Translations under genes and position numbers: made by a program
Shown here: positions 45,673-60,100 of the stretch, one piece after another
Numbering within the stretch: position 1 is the stretch's first letter
Layout: the number at the start of each line of letters is the position of its first letter
The notes under the pieces: generated by a model
Told to the model about the DNA's origin: nothing
What the model saw: only the letters and a program-made list of their open reading frames with translations
The model's database searches: none
Source of the DNA: Holothuria scabra
Taxonomy: Eukaryota > Echinodermata > Holothuroidea > Aspidochirotida > Holothuriidae
Length of the DNA: 64,000 nt
Reading direction: 5' to 3'
NCBI GenBank assembly: GCA_037179385.1
Contig: CM074187.1
Location: 14,695,450 to 14,759,449, forward strand

Positions 45673-45799
45673 CATACATAGGAGATTTCAATAGAGGAGC
45701 ACAAGGTTTGATCCATTCCCTGTGCTTTGCTTTGGGGAGAGGCCCAAGATGCCAATTGCTGCTACATTTGGCCCATTACATACATGACCTTTAATAGGG

Positions 45800-45960
45800 G
45801 ATTCCCTGAGTGTTGGGGTTTGTAGAATATGCCCATGTTGTCCCCAGTCTGTCATAAGAAGCAATTAAAGGGGTCGACTTCCAACCGCATTTGACACCAA
45901 ATGTGAACATGAACTGTGTTTGCATATTTTTCCTTTTTATCTGACACTATACAACACATT
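45800..45960 (+). repeat. Diverged copy of repeat family 2 (right part)
   Basis: GTAGAATATGCCCATG, CTGTCATAAGAAGCAATTAAAGG and GAACATGAACT parallel the right half of 25130-25425. Confidence 0.5.
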
Positions 45961-46399
45961 CGTGTTGGTGTGTCCCACACCTGTTAAATCTCCACATGGA
46001 TCAGCCACTCGATTCCAAGCCAACTTATATTTCAGACCCAAATAAATACTTCCTCTTACAGGTTGAGTTAGAATTTGGGTTGTACAAAGAAATGAAAGTA
46101 GGATTAGCCTGAATAAGAATAGCCTCAGGAACTTGTCTGTATATAGTCTGCACCATCTGAGGAATGGACTTTTGCAGTGCTAAGTTATGTGTTGAGAGTG
46201 ACTTTCCCTACCTATCCCACCATCAATAGTCCTTTTCAAGTTACATCAATCAGCCCACAAGCATTACAGTTGACTGTACCAGAATATTACAAATATTTGC
46301 ATGATTGACTATTTTGAAGGAATTTGCTGGAAGCAAAATTCATCAGTTCCAAATATGTAGAAAATTTTTTCCTTTCAGCTGGTGAAAACTGCATATAGT

Positions 46400-46700
46400 G
46401 TTTGGAAGTTACTTACTTCCAAGGTAATACACATTTTTCTTTGAGATATAAGGGTGCATTATGGGAAATATGTGATGCCATTATGACACATTAATTTGAT
46501 ACTGCATCCAGTTTTTTTTTTATAGTTCTGATGTCACTGCAGAGAATGTTAAGCAACATTGTTGGCTGTACCCTAAGGTGTAGAGTAATGCTACCTGTTA
46601 AGGGAAAAATATTCAAACAATCCAACAGTGTCAATTTTTAAGAATGACTAAGACATTCAATTATAAAGGAAAATAAAAGAAATATGAGGCAATGTGCCCA
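46400..46700. repeat. Dispersed repeat family 6
   Basis: Shares the ordered blocks TTATGGGAAAT, CAACATTGTTGGCTGTA, GTAATGCTA or GTTATGCTA, and GAGGCAATGTGC with 58680-58925. Same orientation. Non-coding. Confidence 0.65.
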
Positions 46701-47239
46701 CATCACATATTTTTTTTTTTAAGAAGTTTTTTTGAAAATGGTTTTCAAAACAAAATACCAAACCTTAACGTGAGATCTAGAGGTAGGAAAATGGTATTGA
46801 GGCAGGGTTTGGGGGATGTGGTCTGCCATTTTTGCCACATGTAAAAGATCCATGTGAAAAGCCACCAGAATATTCCTATCAATTAAGAATGACTTTCACA
46901 TTTTTTAATCTAGACAACTAAAAGAGCAGTGAAGAGGGTAACGAGATCAAACTTACTATCTTCTCCTATTTATTATGTTGCAATTTTAGCACCCTCAATA
47001 CAAAATGAGCCCCAGAACAGACTAATATGATATGCATTAGAATCAAGCAAAAGCTATTCCTGTGATTAACCTGCAGTCCTCTCTAGTGCCAAAGTATTGA
47101 ATTATAAAAACAACATCCCCCATCCCCCCCCCCCAATAAAAAAAACTTGCCCCCAACATTCACAATTCTGGAAGCCCAGGAGATGATAAAGATGATGTAA
47201 CCATACACAGGAGACAAGAAACCTCAACATAGTGAACCA

Positions 47240-47830
47240 TCACATTTGAAGGTGTCCATTGCCCCCTTTACAAAGCTTTTAAAAGAAGGGTTTAAGGTCA
47301 TACCACAATTTGACACTTTAGAGGGGAACTCATTCTAAGCATTTTGGTGAAATTTGCTCTGAAATCCGACGTGTGGTTCTGACGATATGAGCAAGTAAAG
47401 TTGCTACATTTTAAACAAACAGTGAACTTGAAGCAAGCACATATGACATCATATCCCCACATTAATGGACAGTCTTTTGTTTTTCTTTAAACTTTGCAGT
47501 CCGTTTTCTCTTCAACAACCCCACATTATCAAAATGTGATTGCCTAAGTGGCATGAGAACTTTTCAAACTTTGCGATCCCCATGTGGGGGTCCTATTCCT
47601 GTTAACATCAAGGTCAATACAACAGTGTGAAAAAAACATAGGGAAACAAAGCACTCCTTGTCAATGTGAGGAAGTGATAAAAGCTCTGCTGCCCTCAAGC
47701 TCAGTTTGGAAAACAAAACTACTGACTTCATTTACTGATATCTCGAGAAATACATGTCCAATCTGAATGGAACTTTCATCACACTGTGTAGATTTGTTTC
47801 CTCTTTCACCTGCGAAAATTAAATTTTTGC
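47240..47830. repeat. Dispersed repeat family 5, right arm of an inverted pair
   Basis: Inverse copy of 42660-43170, about 4 kb away. It ends about 280 bp below the RPL4 stop codon and may lie in or near its 3' UTR. Confidence 0.78.
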
Positions 47831-48113
47831 TTAAACTTCCCCTTTGAGGGACAGAGGGGCTCATACATGGGTAGATGTATCTACTGCTGTGCTGTATGGA
47901 AGAATAGCTCTATCAATATCCATAGTTTGAAATCAAAGTGTTTGACAAAGAGAACACGTACAAGTCAATAACAGTCACTTTCACATCGTTTTAATACACT
48001 ATCTTTTATCAAAGTCACACAAATGTGAACAATTTTGACCCACTATTATCTTGTATGTTGACAAAGAGTACTTAAAGAGATATCTCTCTCTGTCTTATTT
48101 TATCTTCTGCCAT

Positions 48114-48170
48114 CTATTTTCCCTTCCCCTTGGGCTTGCCCTTGTCCTTTGCTCCTTTGTCAGCTGGCAC
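48114..48170 (-). CDS. RPL4: RPL4 last coding exon
   Basis: Acceptor GTCTTGCAG; encodes [18 protein letters not shown] and a TAG stop at 48116-48114. The Lys/Gly-rich tail is typical of animal L4 but much shorter than in vertebrates. A clear AATAAA signal was not seen close downstream. Confidence 0.9.
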   Translation of the reverse strand: MPADKGAKDKGKPKGKGK

Positions 48171-51100
48171 CTGCAAGACAATGAACATTAATGTTAGTTT
48201 GCAAACACAGGATCTATCTACAACAGTGTATCAGCTAAGTTTGGTTCGTAAAGCAAGGACCGAGTAAGAAATATATATATATATTCTCAGCAGCTATTTA
48301 AGGTAAATCCAGTGAAAACCATACATTACAGAGTCAATCAGAGTTTGTATTCAACTTTTTTTAAAACTTCCATTCTGTACCACATTTGTACATTGCCGTA
48401 AAAATGATCCATGATCATGGTCTAAGACTGTGATTGGTTACAGCGTAGTGGGACCTGTCTAATCTTGCATCTTCCTGGAAATTTTTTTCCAGTTTTATAA
48501 CACAGAATTAACCTTCCTCCTAACCTGAAAGAGTCTTCAATGTCTCTATACACTAGTAAACAATCAGTTCAGAGAAGGAATACAAGGTGTGGGAACAAAA
48601 GGTTCATATCCTCTGTCCCTGGAATAGCAAAATCTTTTGGCCCTTTTTTTTCACAGACCTCCAACAAAATCAGAGAGAAGTTTGAGTCCCATCTACCCAA
48701 ATGGTCTCCTGAGATTTTCAACATAAAAAGTGCTACAAAAATGATTAGACTCTTACAGATGTGGTGCTACATATGTTGATAAGTGTCAAGGCAAATATCT
48801 GTACTAGATGGAGAGTCTAGGACTATTTATTAAGGTCTAGCACTTCCAGTCATCAATCAAAGCTCTAACATGTACTACTTCAGCCTCGAGAAACAGTACT
48901 TTGGACCCTTATACTTGAGGCTAACCTTTCATCACAAAATGACAAGGATTATAAATAACAGACAGACAAGGCTTGTTGAATTGCAGTTGTAAACCACTGA
49001 ACAAACTATTAAACTGTAAATCAAACATTATGGGAATTAATTTACTACATGATTGTACAATCATTCTACATGCTACCAAATTACAATGGAATTCAACCTT
49101 GGGGTATGCCAATGGAGTCTATATTTACAATCCCTCCAAGAGAACTTAAACAAATTTTATGTGAAAGCCACCTGGAAAGTAAAAGGTTGAGTTCACACTA
49201 ACATTGCTATGCTACCTTTTTGGGCTCACTTTGACAGTGGGATTAAATTTTGAAATTGATTAGAGACACTAACCAATAAGGGAACAGCCATATTAGCTGG
49301 AAAATAAAATCTATTCCATTGAATTTGGATACTGCAAATGCTTAAATTTATCTCAAATCAATGATTCCTGCCCTTTTCCAAGGAATGAACTTCCATGACT
49401 TTCTCAGGTTCAAATAAATAATTGCTACAGCCTTTCTCTTGCTATCCTATGTAATCATATTCAACAAGCAAGCAGTATTAAAATTGAGGTAAAAAGAAAC
49501 AATACCTTTTGACACACAAGTGAGAAAACATTTGATTATGTGAATAAGAATTGAATACAGTCACACTGAGAACATTTCCAGGGATTTTCTAAAACTTCAA
49601 ACAGTTTCCCTGAATTTCAAGTCTTTTCCAGAACTTGAAATAATTTTCCTAAAGTGTAGCGGTATTGCCTACGAAAAATATCGATATATAGGTCCGAAAA
49701 TACCGATAATACCGGTAATATCGGTATTTTCGCAGAATAGGTAAACACACTTTATGTGTATAGGAACGGAGTTCGAAGGTTATTCCTTGCCCCATAATCA
49801 ATATACGAGACAAACAAAGGTTCGCAATTTCATGTTGATCGGCAAAAATCAATTAAATGTGTACAAAGAGGAAAGATGAATAAATATTTTTTTTTATTAG
49901 AATGTGTGTTAGCCTTACTTCTCTCTCTTTCATTTTATTTGTCACGGGATTCCCGCCCAACTCTCCTAAATTGCCCGCAAACATAATTAGTGGCAGCTTT
50001 TCCCATACAGGCCTGTCGGCCCTCGCAGTCAATTCAAATAGCAATAAACACTAAGTTAGAGCTCTGACAGCATATTTGCAAAGTTTCTCTGATACCTAAA
50101 ATACCAACCGATATTCTGGATATCAAATATATGCTTCGGTATTATAGTCAACTAGTTGAAAGAAGTCGGTATCACATCACTTAACTGACCTCTCTCTGTC
50201 AACTGCCTGATCGGCAGTGATCGAACCCGCACTTCAAATATTATTCCACAAGTCCGATCCTACGAACACTGTTTGTTGTCAAAATCCAGGTACCATGCAC
50301 TCTGTTGCACTCGTAGCAGCTCTTTCGCTGCTCTGCGCTGTTGCCTTTTCCAGGTCCGCGATGTGAAAACTTTCCCATAGTTTTTAAATCCCATCTTCTA
50401 CGCAGCAATGTTTTACAGAGTTTGCCCCGTCCTAGTTCCAATGACATTTTTTAAACGGCAATGAAAAATACTGCGAGCTAAAAAACTTGCAAAATTCGAT
50501 CAAAGAAATAAATTACTTATGGAACTCTGTATCAAAAATCCCCCTGTATCAAAGTGGGCAGATCCAGCCAAGGTTATGTGCTAGGAATGCACAGCCTGTT
50601 CGACCACGTTTTTGCATGTTTGCACATGTACAGTGTATACATTTACCTTGTGTAGTACATGCAGCAAATTCTCGCGCTAACGAAGGATTGAGTTGCTATA
50701 CTAAACCTGCATTGACTTAAACGTTCACTGTAGTAGCCTGCGGTGGATTCCCACATCTAACTTGTGCGAAAGAATTTTGCAAAAATGTTACGTTCTTTTC
50801 GCCCTTCGTGGACACATCGTGAAGGCTTTACAGTACCGTTTGAATTTCACCAAATAGTAAGACTAATTGATATGTAAAAGAAATTGGCTTGTTAAGTTTT
50901 GAAACGCAGGTATTTGCAGTCAAAAATATTTTTGGAAAACATTGGTTGAATCGATAGGCCCATGAACTTGGACACTCTTATTCCGCCATTACGTATATAC
51001 TGGCTTACACAGACACTGCCGATGTACGTAAACAAGTGCATTGAACTATTCCACTGTGCAGATCATTGAGTATACAGCACGAGCTGAGCTGTAGACCGTC

Positions 51101-54100
51101 AATACATACACAGCACATGAACGAATAGCTCTGTGACTGGAAAGGTCACGGAGAGGTGAACCTAAACATCTCGTAGCTCTCAAGTCTACTCTACTCATTG
51201 AAAACTCTTAGTTTATTGGTGGTTCGGTATCGGTATTTTCTCATACCTGTCATGAGTCACTGCTGTTAATCATCAGTATTTGTGTTGAGGTCTATATTTT
51301 GGTTGAATCGGTATTTCAGTGAGTAGGGGAATATCGGTATTACTTCTATATATAGATTTTACTATATACCCATATTTTTGAAAACGCATATCGACGATAT
51401 TACTAAGGTGGAAATACCGACTAAAACCGGTAATATAGATATACCGCTACACTTTAAATTTTCCAAACTTTCATGACTTTACCAGGTGTCCCATGATTGC
51501 AGGAACCCTGCCAAAAGTACTCCCATTCACTTCTCAACTGAATAACAACAACAACTAGTCCCCTCATTTATAAGAAGCTCTGAAAAAAGCTGACAATTTG
51601 AAAACAAGACAAACTGGAAAAGAAGACAAATTCCCTAACTACACAATCAGGTTATGTAGTTGACATGACATATTCTGCCTTTAAGCAGTTACAATAGACT
51701 ACTGAACATGGCAACTACAATGGATGATGTGACCAAGTACATTTTTTACGCAATTATTTTTTCTAATAGCATTTTCTGTAGCTAAACACGATGCACACCA
51801 AAATTTCCCACAATCCTTTGCAGCTGCTATTTGGAAAAGATCTATACTGAAACTACCTTCCGTTTCTCTGCCAGGAGGGCATCCCTCTTCTCTTTAGCTA
51901 AAGCTTGAGCCCTCTTTGCTGCACGCTTCTGAACAACGTTGTAGGGATTCAGTCTGTACATGGCAACCGGGTTCTTCAATGGGTTCTTCTTGACAGTCTT
52001 TCGTTTGTTCATTCCCTTCCTGGATAAGCAGGAGAGACAGAGTCAATAACGATTATAAACTGACGAAGAAGCATTTCTGAGATGACAGATGACATATGTT
52101 GATTACAAGGGAGAGCGATTAGTAGAGCAAATAATGCACAAAGTCACAAATTAACTCATTATTCTAGCTCTTTTAGTTCAAGGCTACTACATCATTGTGG
52201 CATGGTAATTGAACTAGACAATATGAAAGCCTTGAGTTTTAGATTCTCCATGCAAGATACACATCACATTCCTCAGAAAATAAAGGAGCATGGAGGGTGT
52301 GCTTTTCATTTAACTTTATTAAGATTCACTGTATATGAGCTTCAAGTATTCATGTACTGTAGGTGTGCCAAAAATCACACTTCTCACAGCAATTTGAGGT
52401 GAGTGATGGTGTACAATGGCAGTCACATGTCCCAAGGCCCAAAATGCTCCAATCTTACCATTTTTGTGCCAAGTTTACATTGGTGAGTGATCAATTGATC
52501 CTGATTTTGAAACATCTACAGAAATATTACAAATACCTTCATCTATTTACCTCACAGGTACTATTCTACAAAATGTGAGCACAAAACATTGCATCATGAT
52601 GGTGAACCACGGACTTATTCTACATGAATTGAACAGGGTTCCCACACTTTTAAAATACTGACTGAAATACTGATTTGTCCCAAATTTTTTTTTAAGGTTA
52701 AAATTGAAATATTTAGTACGGAAAGGGAGAATTTCTAGCAAAAGGGCCTCTCTTTATGCTTTTACCCCCCCCCCAAGAACACATACTAAGCAAGATTGCT
52801 ATTACATAATGGACAAGTTTCCATATTTCTAGACCATATTGCAATTTTCTCAGTCCAAAGGCACAAAAAGAGTTTTCAAGACCCATGATAACATCGCAGA
52901 CTTCCCCATTTTCCCTGTAGGAAGTGTTTGAACAATTCAGGAAACATCAAAATGTCACAGACAAACCATACATTAATAGGAATACTGGCACCCTTATTCA
53001 ATTGTCTAAATACAACCAAACCTATCACTTGTGGTTTTTTTTTTTAAATTAGAAATTAGTAATTAGAAATTTTATCACAAACTTGCTGCATGCATGTTAA
53101 GAACTCTAAAGCAATGTACCAACCATGAGTAATCACACAATACAACATAAAGTTTTATCTTACTTCATTGGTCTCAGCTGTGCCTTGATCTCTGAACTCT
53201 GGATGAGTTTCTTCAAGTCTGGTACTGCCATTTTGGGCATGGGAAGGCTGTAAGGAAAAGAACGACATGAGTACACAGTTGAACACCTTGATTCCAATGT
53301 AGTTGCTCTGTCATTGTTAGTCCAATTAATACACCAAAATATGCGTAGGGGTAATACTTGCATTTTTTTCACAGGTTACACAAAAGTATTTCAACATATC
53401 TGGTATTTATTTTTTCCTAGCAGTTTCTTAATTAAATTTCAAGTTAAAAAGGTAACTATGATTCTATGAATATCAGTTTTGACAGGTCAGTAGCTGAGAA
53501 GCCTACAGGGTAAGCATACTAGTATATCAGTACCCATCTTTAGATGAGTAAATGTTACAATTGCATTGGTGTAACATCTCTGTGTTAGTTCAGTTTTACT
53601 GCCATAGTAGGTGTGCTACAAATCACACTCCTCAGGAAATTTATGAGTGTGGTAGGCCTATGTGTGCTGTTTTATTAAACATTTCCCATTCCTCATCTAG
53701 GTGTGCAAAAAACCATGCTACTCAAAGTGATTTTAGGTGAGTGGTGGTGTGGGATTACACTCACATAACCCAAAACTCAAGACCTGGGCAATGTATCAAC
53801 ATTCATATACATGTTTCCTCATTACCTCACTTTGTCAAAGCGAGCCATCATGACCTTTTTATTGTGTGAGTTTTAAATGAGGAAACCTCTCACTAAAACC
53901 CAAATGATTTAGTGACATGGTAATCATCAGATTTCCATTGAACATTTATCATTCAGTTTTAATACGACAGTAAACTGAATACTTTAAAACAAAATTTTTT
54001 TTATTTTTAGGAAGATTTACAAAGAATTCTTGTGAAGGTTAACAGATGCTGATAAAACAAGTGCAGGTATGTTCAGCAGTTATTAATGTCAACAGGGCAG

Positions 54101-57100
54101 GCAAGTGACAGTTATGATATCATTGTTGGAATCTCAACTCGGAAAAAGCAGCACTTAAAAGGACCACAAGTACCGGACTCCAAAGAATTCTTGTCTTTTA
54201 GTTAGGTGGATTTTTACGGCCCAATTTTAACCAACTGGTTTTAAGTTAGACAGGCCACAGCCTTTTTCCCAACTGTGGCTCACTGGCTTTCTTCCCTACT
54301 CCATTCTTTATACTGAGCACAAAACACATTTTTTTAGTTCTTTTATGAATTTGGTATGACCCGGCCAGGAGTCAAACTCCATCACTCCAGGCTGCAAGTC
54401 TACTGCTCTAACCATTTGACACTGCAGTCAGTGCAGTCAGTTAGTGTTTGTTAGTCAACCACCATCCTTAAGACCCTTAGTAAAACTTCCTTCTTAAAAT
54501 ACTGAACAACATATGGAGCAACAGATCAATAAACTTACAGAATGACATATGGACAGATGCACAACCAATGCATGGATGGATGGACAGACAGACGGATTGG
54601 GTACTGCTGAGAATCACTAATTAATAGTCAGTTGTTGACCTGGCCTCAGTTTGAGGTGTCCTACCCCACCCTCCTCACTACCTTAGAATATCTTCCCAAT
54701 GTTTCAATAATTAACATTTGTGTATGACTGATAAATCCCACTGAGTGTTTCTTTTTGCATACTAATTAAAGCTACTGTACAGTCATTTCACTTAAACTGG
54801 TCAATTGCTTCTTTTCTAAAGAAAGCTTCTTACTTGTATTTGACTTTCTCTGTTGATGCTTTCTTCCATGTACCATAGATGGAGTCCAACTTCCTGAAAG
54901 CACTCTCTGTCCAGATACAGAAGCGGCCAACATGACCTCCAGGTGCAAGTCTGAGCAGGTTCAAGTGGTTAACATTCATCAGAGTGATCCCTATTTAATA
55001 CAGAGAAACAAAAGACAACTATTATATATATATTGCACTGATAAGTCTGTCTTTAATGTTTTCTATATCACCTACTTAGCAGGTATGCTCCAAAGGATTG
55101 GTTTGGATTATTGGAGTTTTACATCCTGTCCACGGACTTATATACACCAACAGAGCATGTAACATAAACCTTCTATCCGTAGATTGTCGCCACTGACTAG
55201 GACAAAAAAGGCACACCCAGATGGCCGCCGTGAAGCTATACATTGTCTGATTTGACGGTGACTCTGTTTTCTTCAAACAAAAGATAAACTTGACTGGGAA
55301 GGAATATCATGTTCCTGTATTACGTGTAGTGGTTTGGAGCTTACCTTACCATATTCCAAAAATATTTCAACTTTCTGGTAAGTAACTTGAACAAGCCCAA
55401 GCTATCACACAAAATCATAGCACACAGCAATCTTGGTGAGCTTTTTCTCACACGTACATTAGTGACAATCTACCGTACAGTATCCTCTGTCCAGGTATAG
55501 GAAGTCTGTGATCCTGTCTTTCTAGTTTAAACGAACAGTGCCCACAACCTTTTTCCCATTCAATGAATTGTTATCCCTATTCTGTTGCTCATGCGCAGGC
55601 AGCATCATGCACAACTACATTACGTTGAAAAACTTTGGCATGCTCCAACCTGGAAGTCACACTACTCTTGGGTGAAGGGAAAATACTTAACCACTAGATC
55701 AGTTATCTGGTACCTTTAAATGATTGGTACAAACACGAGCATCATTTTGTTAACTATTACAACAAAGAGTAGAACCAGTTGCCACAATTCTGTGCTGAAT
55801 TCCAGGCAAATAATTTTGCAACACCATGTAAACTCAATGTTTAAATCTATATAACGTACCAGAAAATTTTATTAATTACAAAATAAAGGCCATATTAACT
55901 ACACAGATGCCACTTTAATAGTCTTCTGCCTGCTAACTAATTCCATTGCTTCACACACTAGGTCAGCAACAACTGCTACTGTAAAATTGGGCTACCTTGA
56001 CTCTGCAAAATCTGACTAAATGTTTGACCTTTTATCAAACTTTCACAAGTACACCAAATCATTATTGATACGCATGGATGCTAAACATGTTTACATCTTT
56101 TTTTTTCAAAACTACTTGCATTTAATGCCATAAAGATGTTCCCAAATGAAATAAAATGATACTGCTTGCTATTTTTTTTAACATTTTTAACAATCTTTAA
56201 TACCTGTGGCTTTGAATTTTCCAAAATTGTCTCTAATATTTAACATAATGGTGTTCAATTAAGTGCACGTCAAAGGTCAGGACTTGGTTGGTACATGTGC
56301 ATACACATCTGTGGCACTGCAACAGGGTTGACCGGTCTAAAACAAAGTGATAGTAAGCCCTTGCCAAATTTAGGAACACAGTGTGTGGTGACACTTAGAC
56401 CTGAGGACCTATGTCCAACTAACACTGAACATACGCTTCTTAAATGGAAATGACCTTACCTGGAATGTTTCTGAAGGCTTGAACAATACCTTGGTCCTTT
56501 TCATAGATAATGCAAGGACCTCTGCGCATGATACGCCTCCTGTTTCTCATCTTGCCACGGCCTGCCCTGTGTCTCTTGGACTTGTACACCTGTCAAGTAT
56601 CAAACATTGATAGTACAAGATAAGGCCTTAACTGTTAACACTGGAATGGATGGACTGAAGAAAATATGTTTACATTTATAAGAAAAACAACCTCAAAAAT
56701 ATTGAAAAGCAAAGTTACCTCTAAGAAATAATCCATTAGGTCAATATACTCTCTAATTTAGCTCACTAAAAACTTTAGTTTGTGGAACTATGCACTCATC
56801 ACTTCGGAAAAAATCAAAACCTCTTTCTTTACTGCACTTTTTCCCCACAACCATTAATACATTAAAAGAACAAGTCTTTGTATCAATCACATCATAGATC
56901 CCTACCAAAACCACTGTTGACAGCTCTTTTCAATTCCCAAGTATGCAGTAAATGTTTTTGCCACTTTACTATCATATATATTGTACAGAGTTCGTACACA
57001 TTCTTGATGATAAAATTCCATGACTTTCAATGACCTTGACTGATATTTCCAGGAGCTATAAAAAGTGTCAGATTCCACAATTCCATTTTTATTTTCACAA

Positions 57101-60100
57101 AATAATGTATCTGAATGTTGAGAAAATCTGAGCAGTAAGTCCTCTTCCTACAATGTCCTGACTTTTCCAGGGCCTTTCAACAAAATTGCTCAGTTACCCT
57201 GCCTTTCCAGGACTGGAAATTCATTTTCAATTTTCCCTGAATTTCCAGGACCTGCATGAACCATTTTGTAGAAGCATAAATGAAAAAATCATCATCATTG
57301 AAGAATAGAAGTGATAATGAAAAAAAAAAAACTGTTTATTTAAAAGTTGTATTTTAAGTACCACACAATTACTATACAGGCTGCAAATCTCTTCGTCGTT
57401 CATATACTTGGTGTAAAGATTCACAAAATCAGGCTTTTCTTTCATAGGATAACAGAGCATTTTCTGCTTATTCACTGCCTGGTTTTTAGTTTTTATTATC
57501 CAACAGTTGACAGCGTAGCTAGAAATTCTGCTATTGTTAACCTATTAATGCAACTAATCATAGGGGAAATTTCAAAGTATTTATTGTTGAGATACATATT
57601 TTCTGTGAGAACCTATACATTATTGCAAAGAGGAATTTTGGAAGATTTGAATAAAATTGTTAAATGAACATTTTCTGCTCTTTATGAAACATGCAAATAA
57701 GCTGAAAAACATGAATCTCAACTAATTTGCATATTTTCAGAGTAATATATATTAGTTTGTATTTTGTGACGAGGTTGTTCGGCATCATTTTCTCTTTCAT
57801 TTGGCACTGTGTACAGTATTCCTCCTTCATCTTTTGAAGACAGGTCGAATTGTTGAAAGGCTATTTGAAAGAAAAAACAGTAGGCCAATTGACATTACAG
57901 AATTTCTGGCAAAATAAGTCATAGCTAGCTTATTGTGTGAACTGATCCATTTCAACAAGACAAAGCAATGTACACATGCAGATAGGGGGCATGACAAAAG
58001 CTTTCAATGATCTTCTTTAAATCTTTTCATCATTTTGTGTAAGGAGATTTGCAATTGTTGTTTGATGTTCAGCCAGGAACTGTGGTTCTATTGTTTAAAT
58101 GGGTTAAATGAACATATTGCAGTATAGAATTTGATACAAAAATGGTTTAACTTTTCACCCAACCACGACTTTTTAAGCTGCTGATCAGTCAGTTAACCGG
58201 CACAGAAAATCAGGAAATACAAAATATTGCTTCATGATAAAGACACTATCATCTACTACACATGAAATTACTAGACCTTTTTGATGTCAGCCAGTGCTCC
58301 AATCTTCCTCATGAAGCCAACTGCTTCCTTTGTTTTTTTGTACTCTTGGACTTTGTCACTGACAACCAATGGGATTTCAGGAACTCCTTGAATCAGATGG
58401 CCTACAAAAATGAAGCATAAAAAAGTTTTAATCTCAGACCGAATTAACTCAAGGTTTGGAAGAGTCATATCTTGGTCATTATCCAACAAAATAACTATAA
58501 AGCTAAAAGGATTTGCCAGAGACAATATTGACTGTTAACAGAAAGAAAAAGTTTCTTTTTCAGGGGCCCGTTCCACAAAGAGTTACGCACAATCTTAAGT
58601 TTGATTCCCCATACTTAAGTCAACAGTAAATCATACTTAAGATTGTGCGTAACTCTTTGTGGAACGGGCCCCAGAAGGTGGAAACCACATCTCAATAGCA
58701 TGTATCATTCATATTTCATGAGATACCAATTTTTAAGGCAAAGTGCTCTATGGGAAATTAATGAACATCAATATGACCTCGCATTCAATAAATTAATGAT
58801 TCTGACGCTGCTGTAGGAAATATTTAGCAACATTTTTTGCTACAGCCCACATACAGTATAGGGTTATGCTAGATCTACAGGGAAAAAGTTAAAAAAAAAA
58901 ATCTGAGGCAATGTGCAATGCAGGAATTTTTTTCTTACAAAATGAGTCATCTTGAATTAGTTCAAGGTTACAGGGTGCAATATGCTGTTGTATCAAACAA
59001 GACTATATATTGAAATGCCACACTTAAAATATGCATTTAGGGTATTGAAGAGATGAAGCATACATATTCCTGAACTCATTCAGCCACAGGTCTGCTTACC
59101 TCCACCCAGCCAAACTTACCTTATTATTATGAAACAGTCAGTAACTATGTCCTCAAGTCACCTTTTACAGTGTTTCGCAATGTCTCACATAATTAATACA
59201 ACCTTTCTGTACCACAAACTCATTGAAAAAAGAGTCAAACAGAACCAGTCAAAAAGACAATATTTCTATCTCCCCTTCCCACTTACTGTACCCAAAGGGC
59301 ACCACTGAATTTACCTTTGGACATGACAAGAGCTGGAACAGCTGTTGCTGCAAGAGCTGAAACCATTGCATACCGCCTCTGGTTAAGGTTGGTCTGCACA
59401 TGCCAGCGGCGCCAGACCCTGGTTGGAGCAAACATGCGTCCTCCCCTGCACATGTTGCCAAAAGCACCCTGACCTGACCTGTGGGTACCACCACCTCTTA
59501 CACGAGGAATACGGGCCACAGCACGTCCTGTTCCCCATGACTCTGCACTGGTCTGGTGACCTATGAGGATGAGACATAACATATATTGATTGAGCATTCA
59601 GTATTTGATTTGATTTGCTACTAATTTCTTCACAGTATTACTTAAGTACCAGTTGAGTATTAAGGTAACACTATATAAAGGGAACTGCTAGCAGGAAGAA
59701 ATAAAGTATGTACGTGTTATTAACTGACAAATTATAAAAACTTTGTTTCTCACATGTTGGATTTGTTGTCAAAACAATTGTGTATTAAAGTGAACTCGTT
59801 ATTTTTCATTCAAATACCCAAACATGATTAGACATGAAGAAAACATTTATAAGATATCACATTTTTTAACATTAATAAACTTGACCAGAAACAACAAGCA
59901 ACCCAGGCCTTGATTTTTATATTTTCAAGGTGTGCTACATGTCAAACTCCTTATTGAATTAAAGGTAGTGTGACATGAAAATGACAAAATTGGGTATTGG
60001 ATGTAAAAAGCATTAAACACCATGAAAATAGTGACAATTTCCATCAAAATCCATCAAAAATTGACTGTTCTACACAACAAATTCTGATTTTTACTTAATC

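Larger units (their letters stand above)
41068..48113. other. Intergenic region between NOX5 start and RPL4 3' end
   Basis: About 7 kb that must hold the NOX5 5' UTR and promoter and the RPL4 3' UTR. I could not define either. The region is mostly repeats: family 3 (41870-42050), a pair of inverted repeats (42660-43170 and 47240-47830), a SINE (45455-45672) and long G/C runs near 42540-42630 typical of transposon ends. No third gene is supported. Confidence 0.5.
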
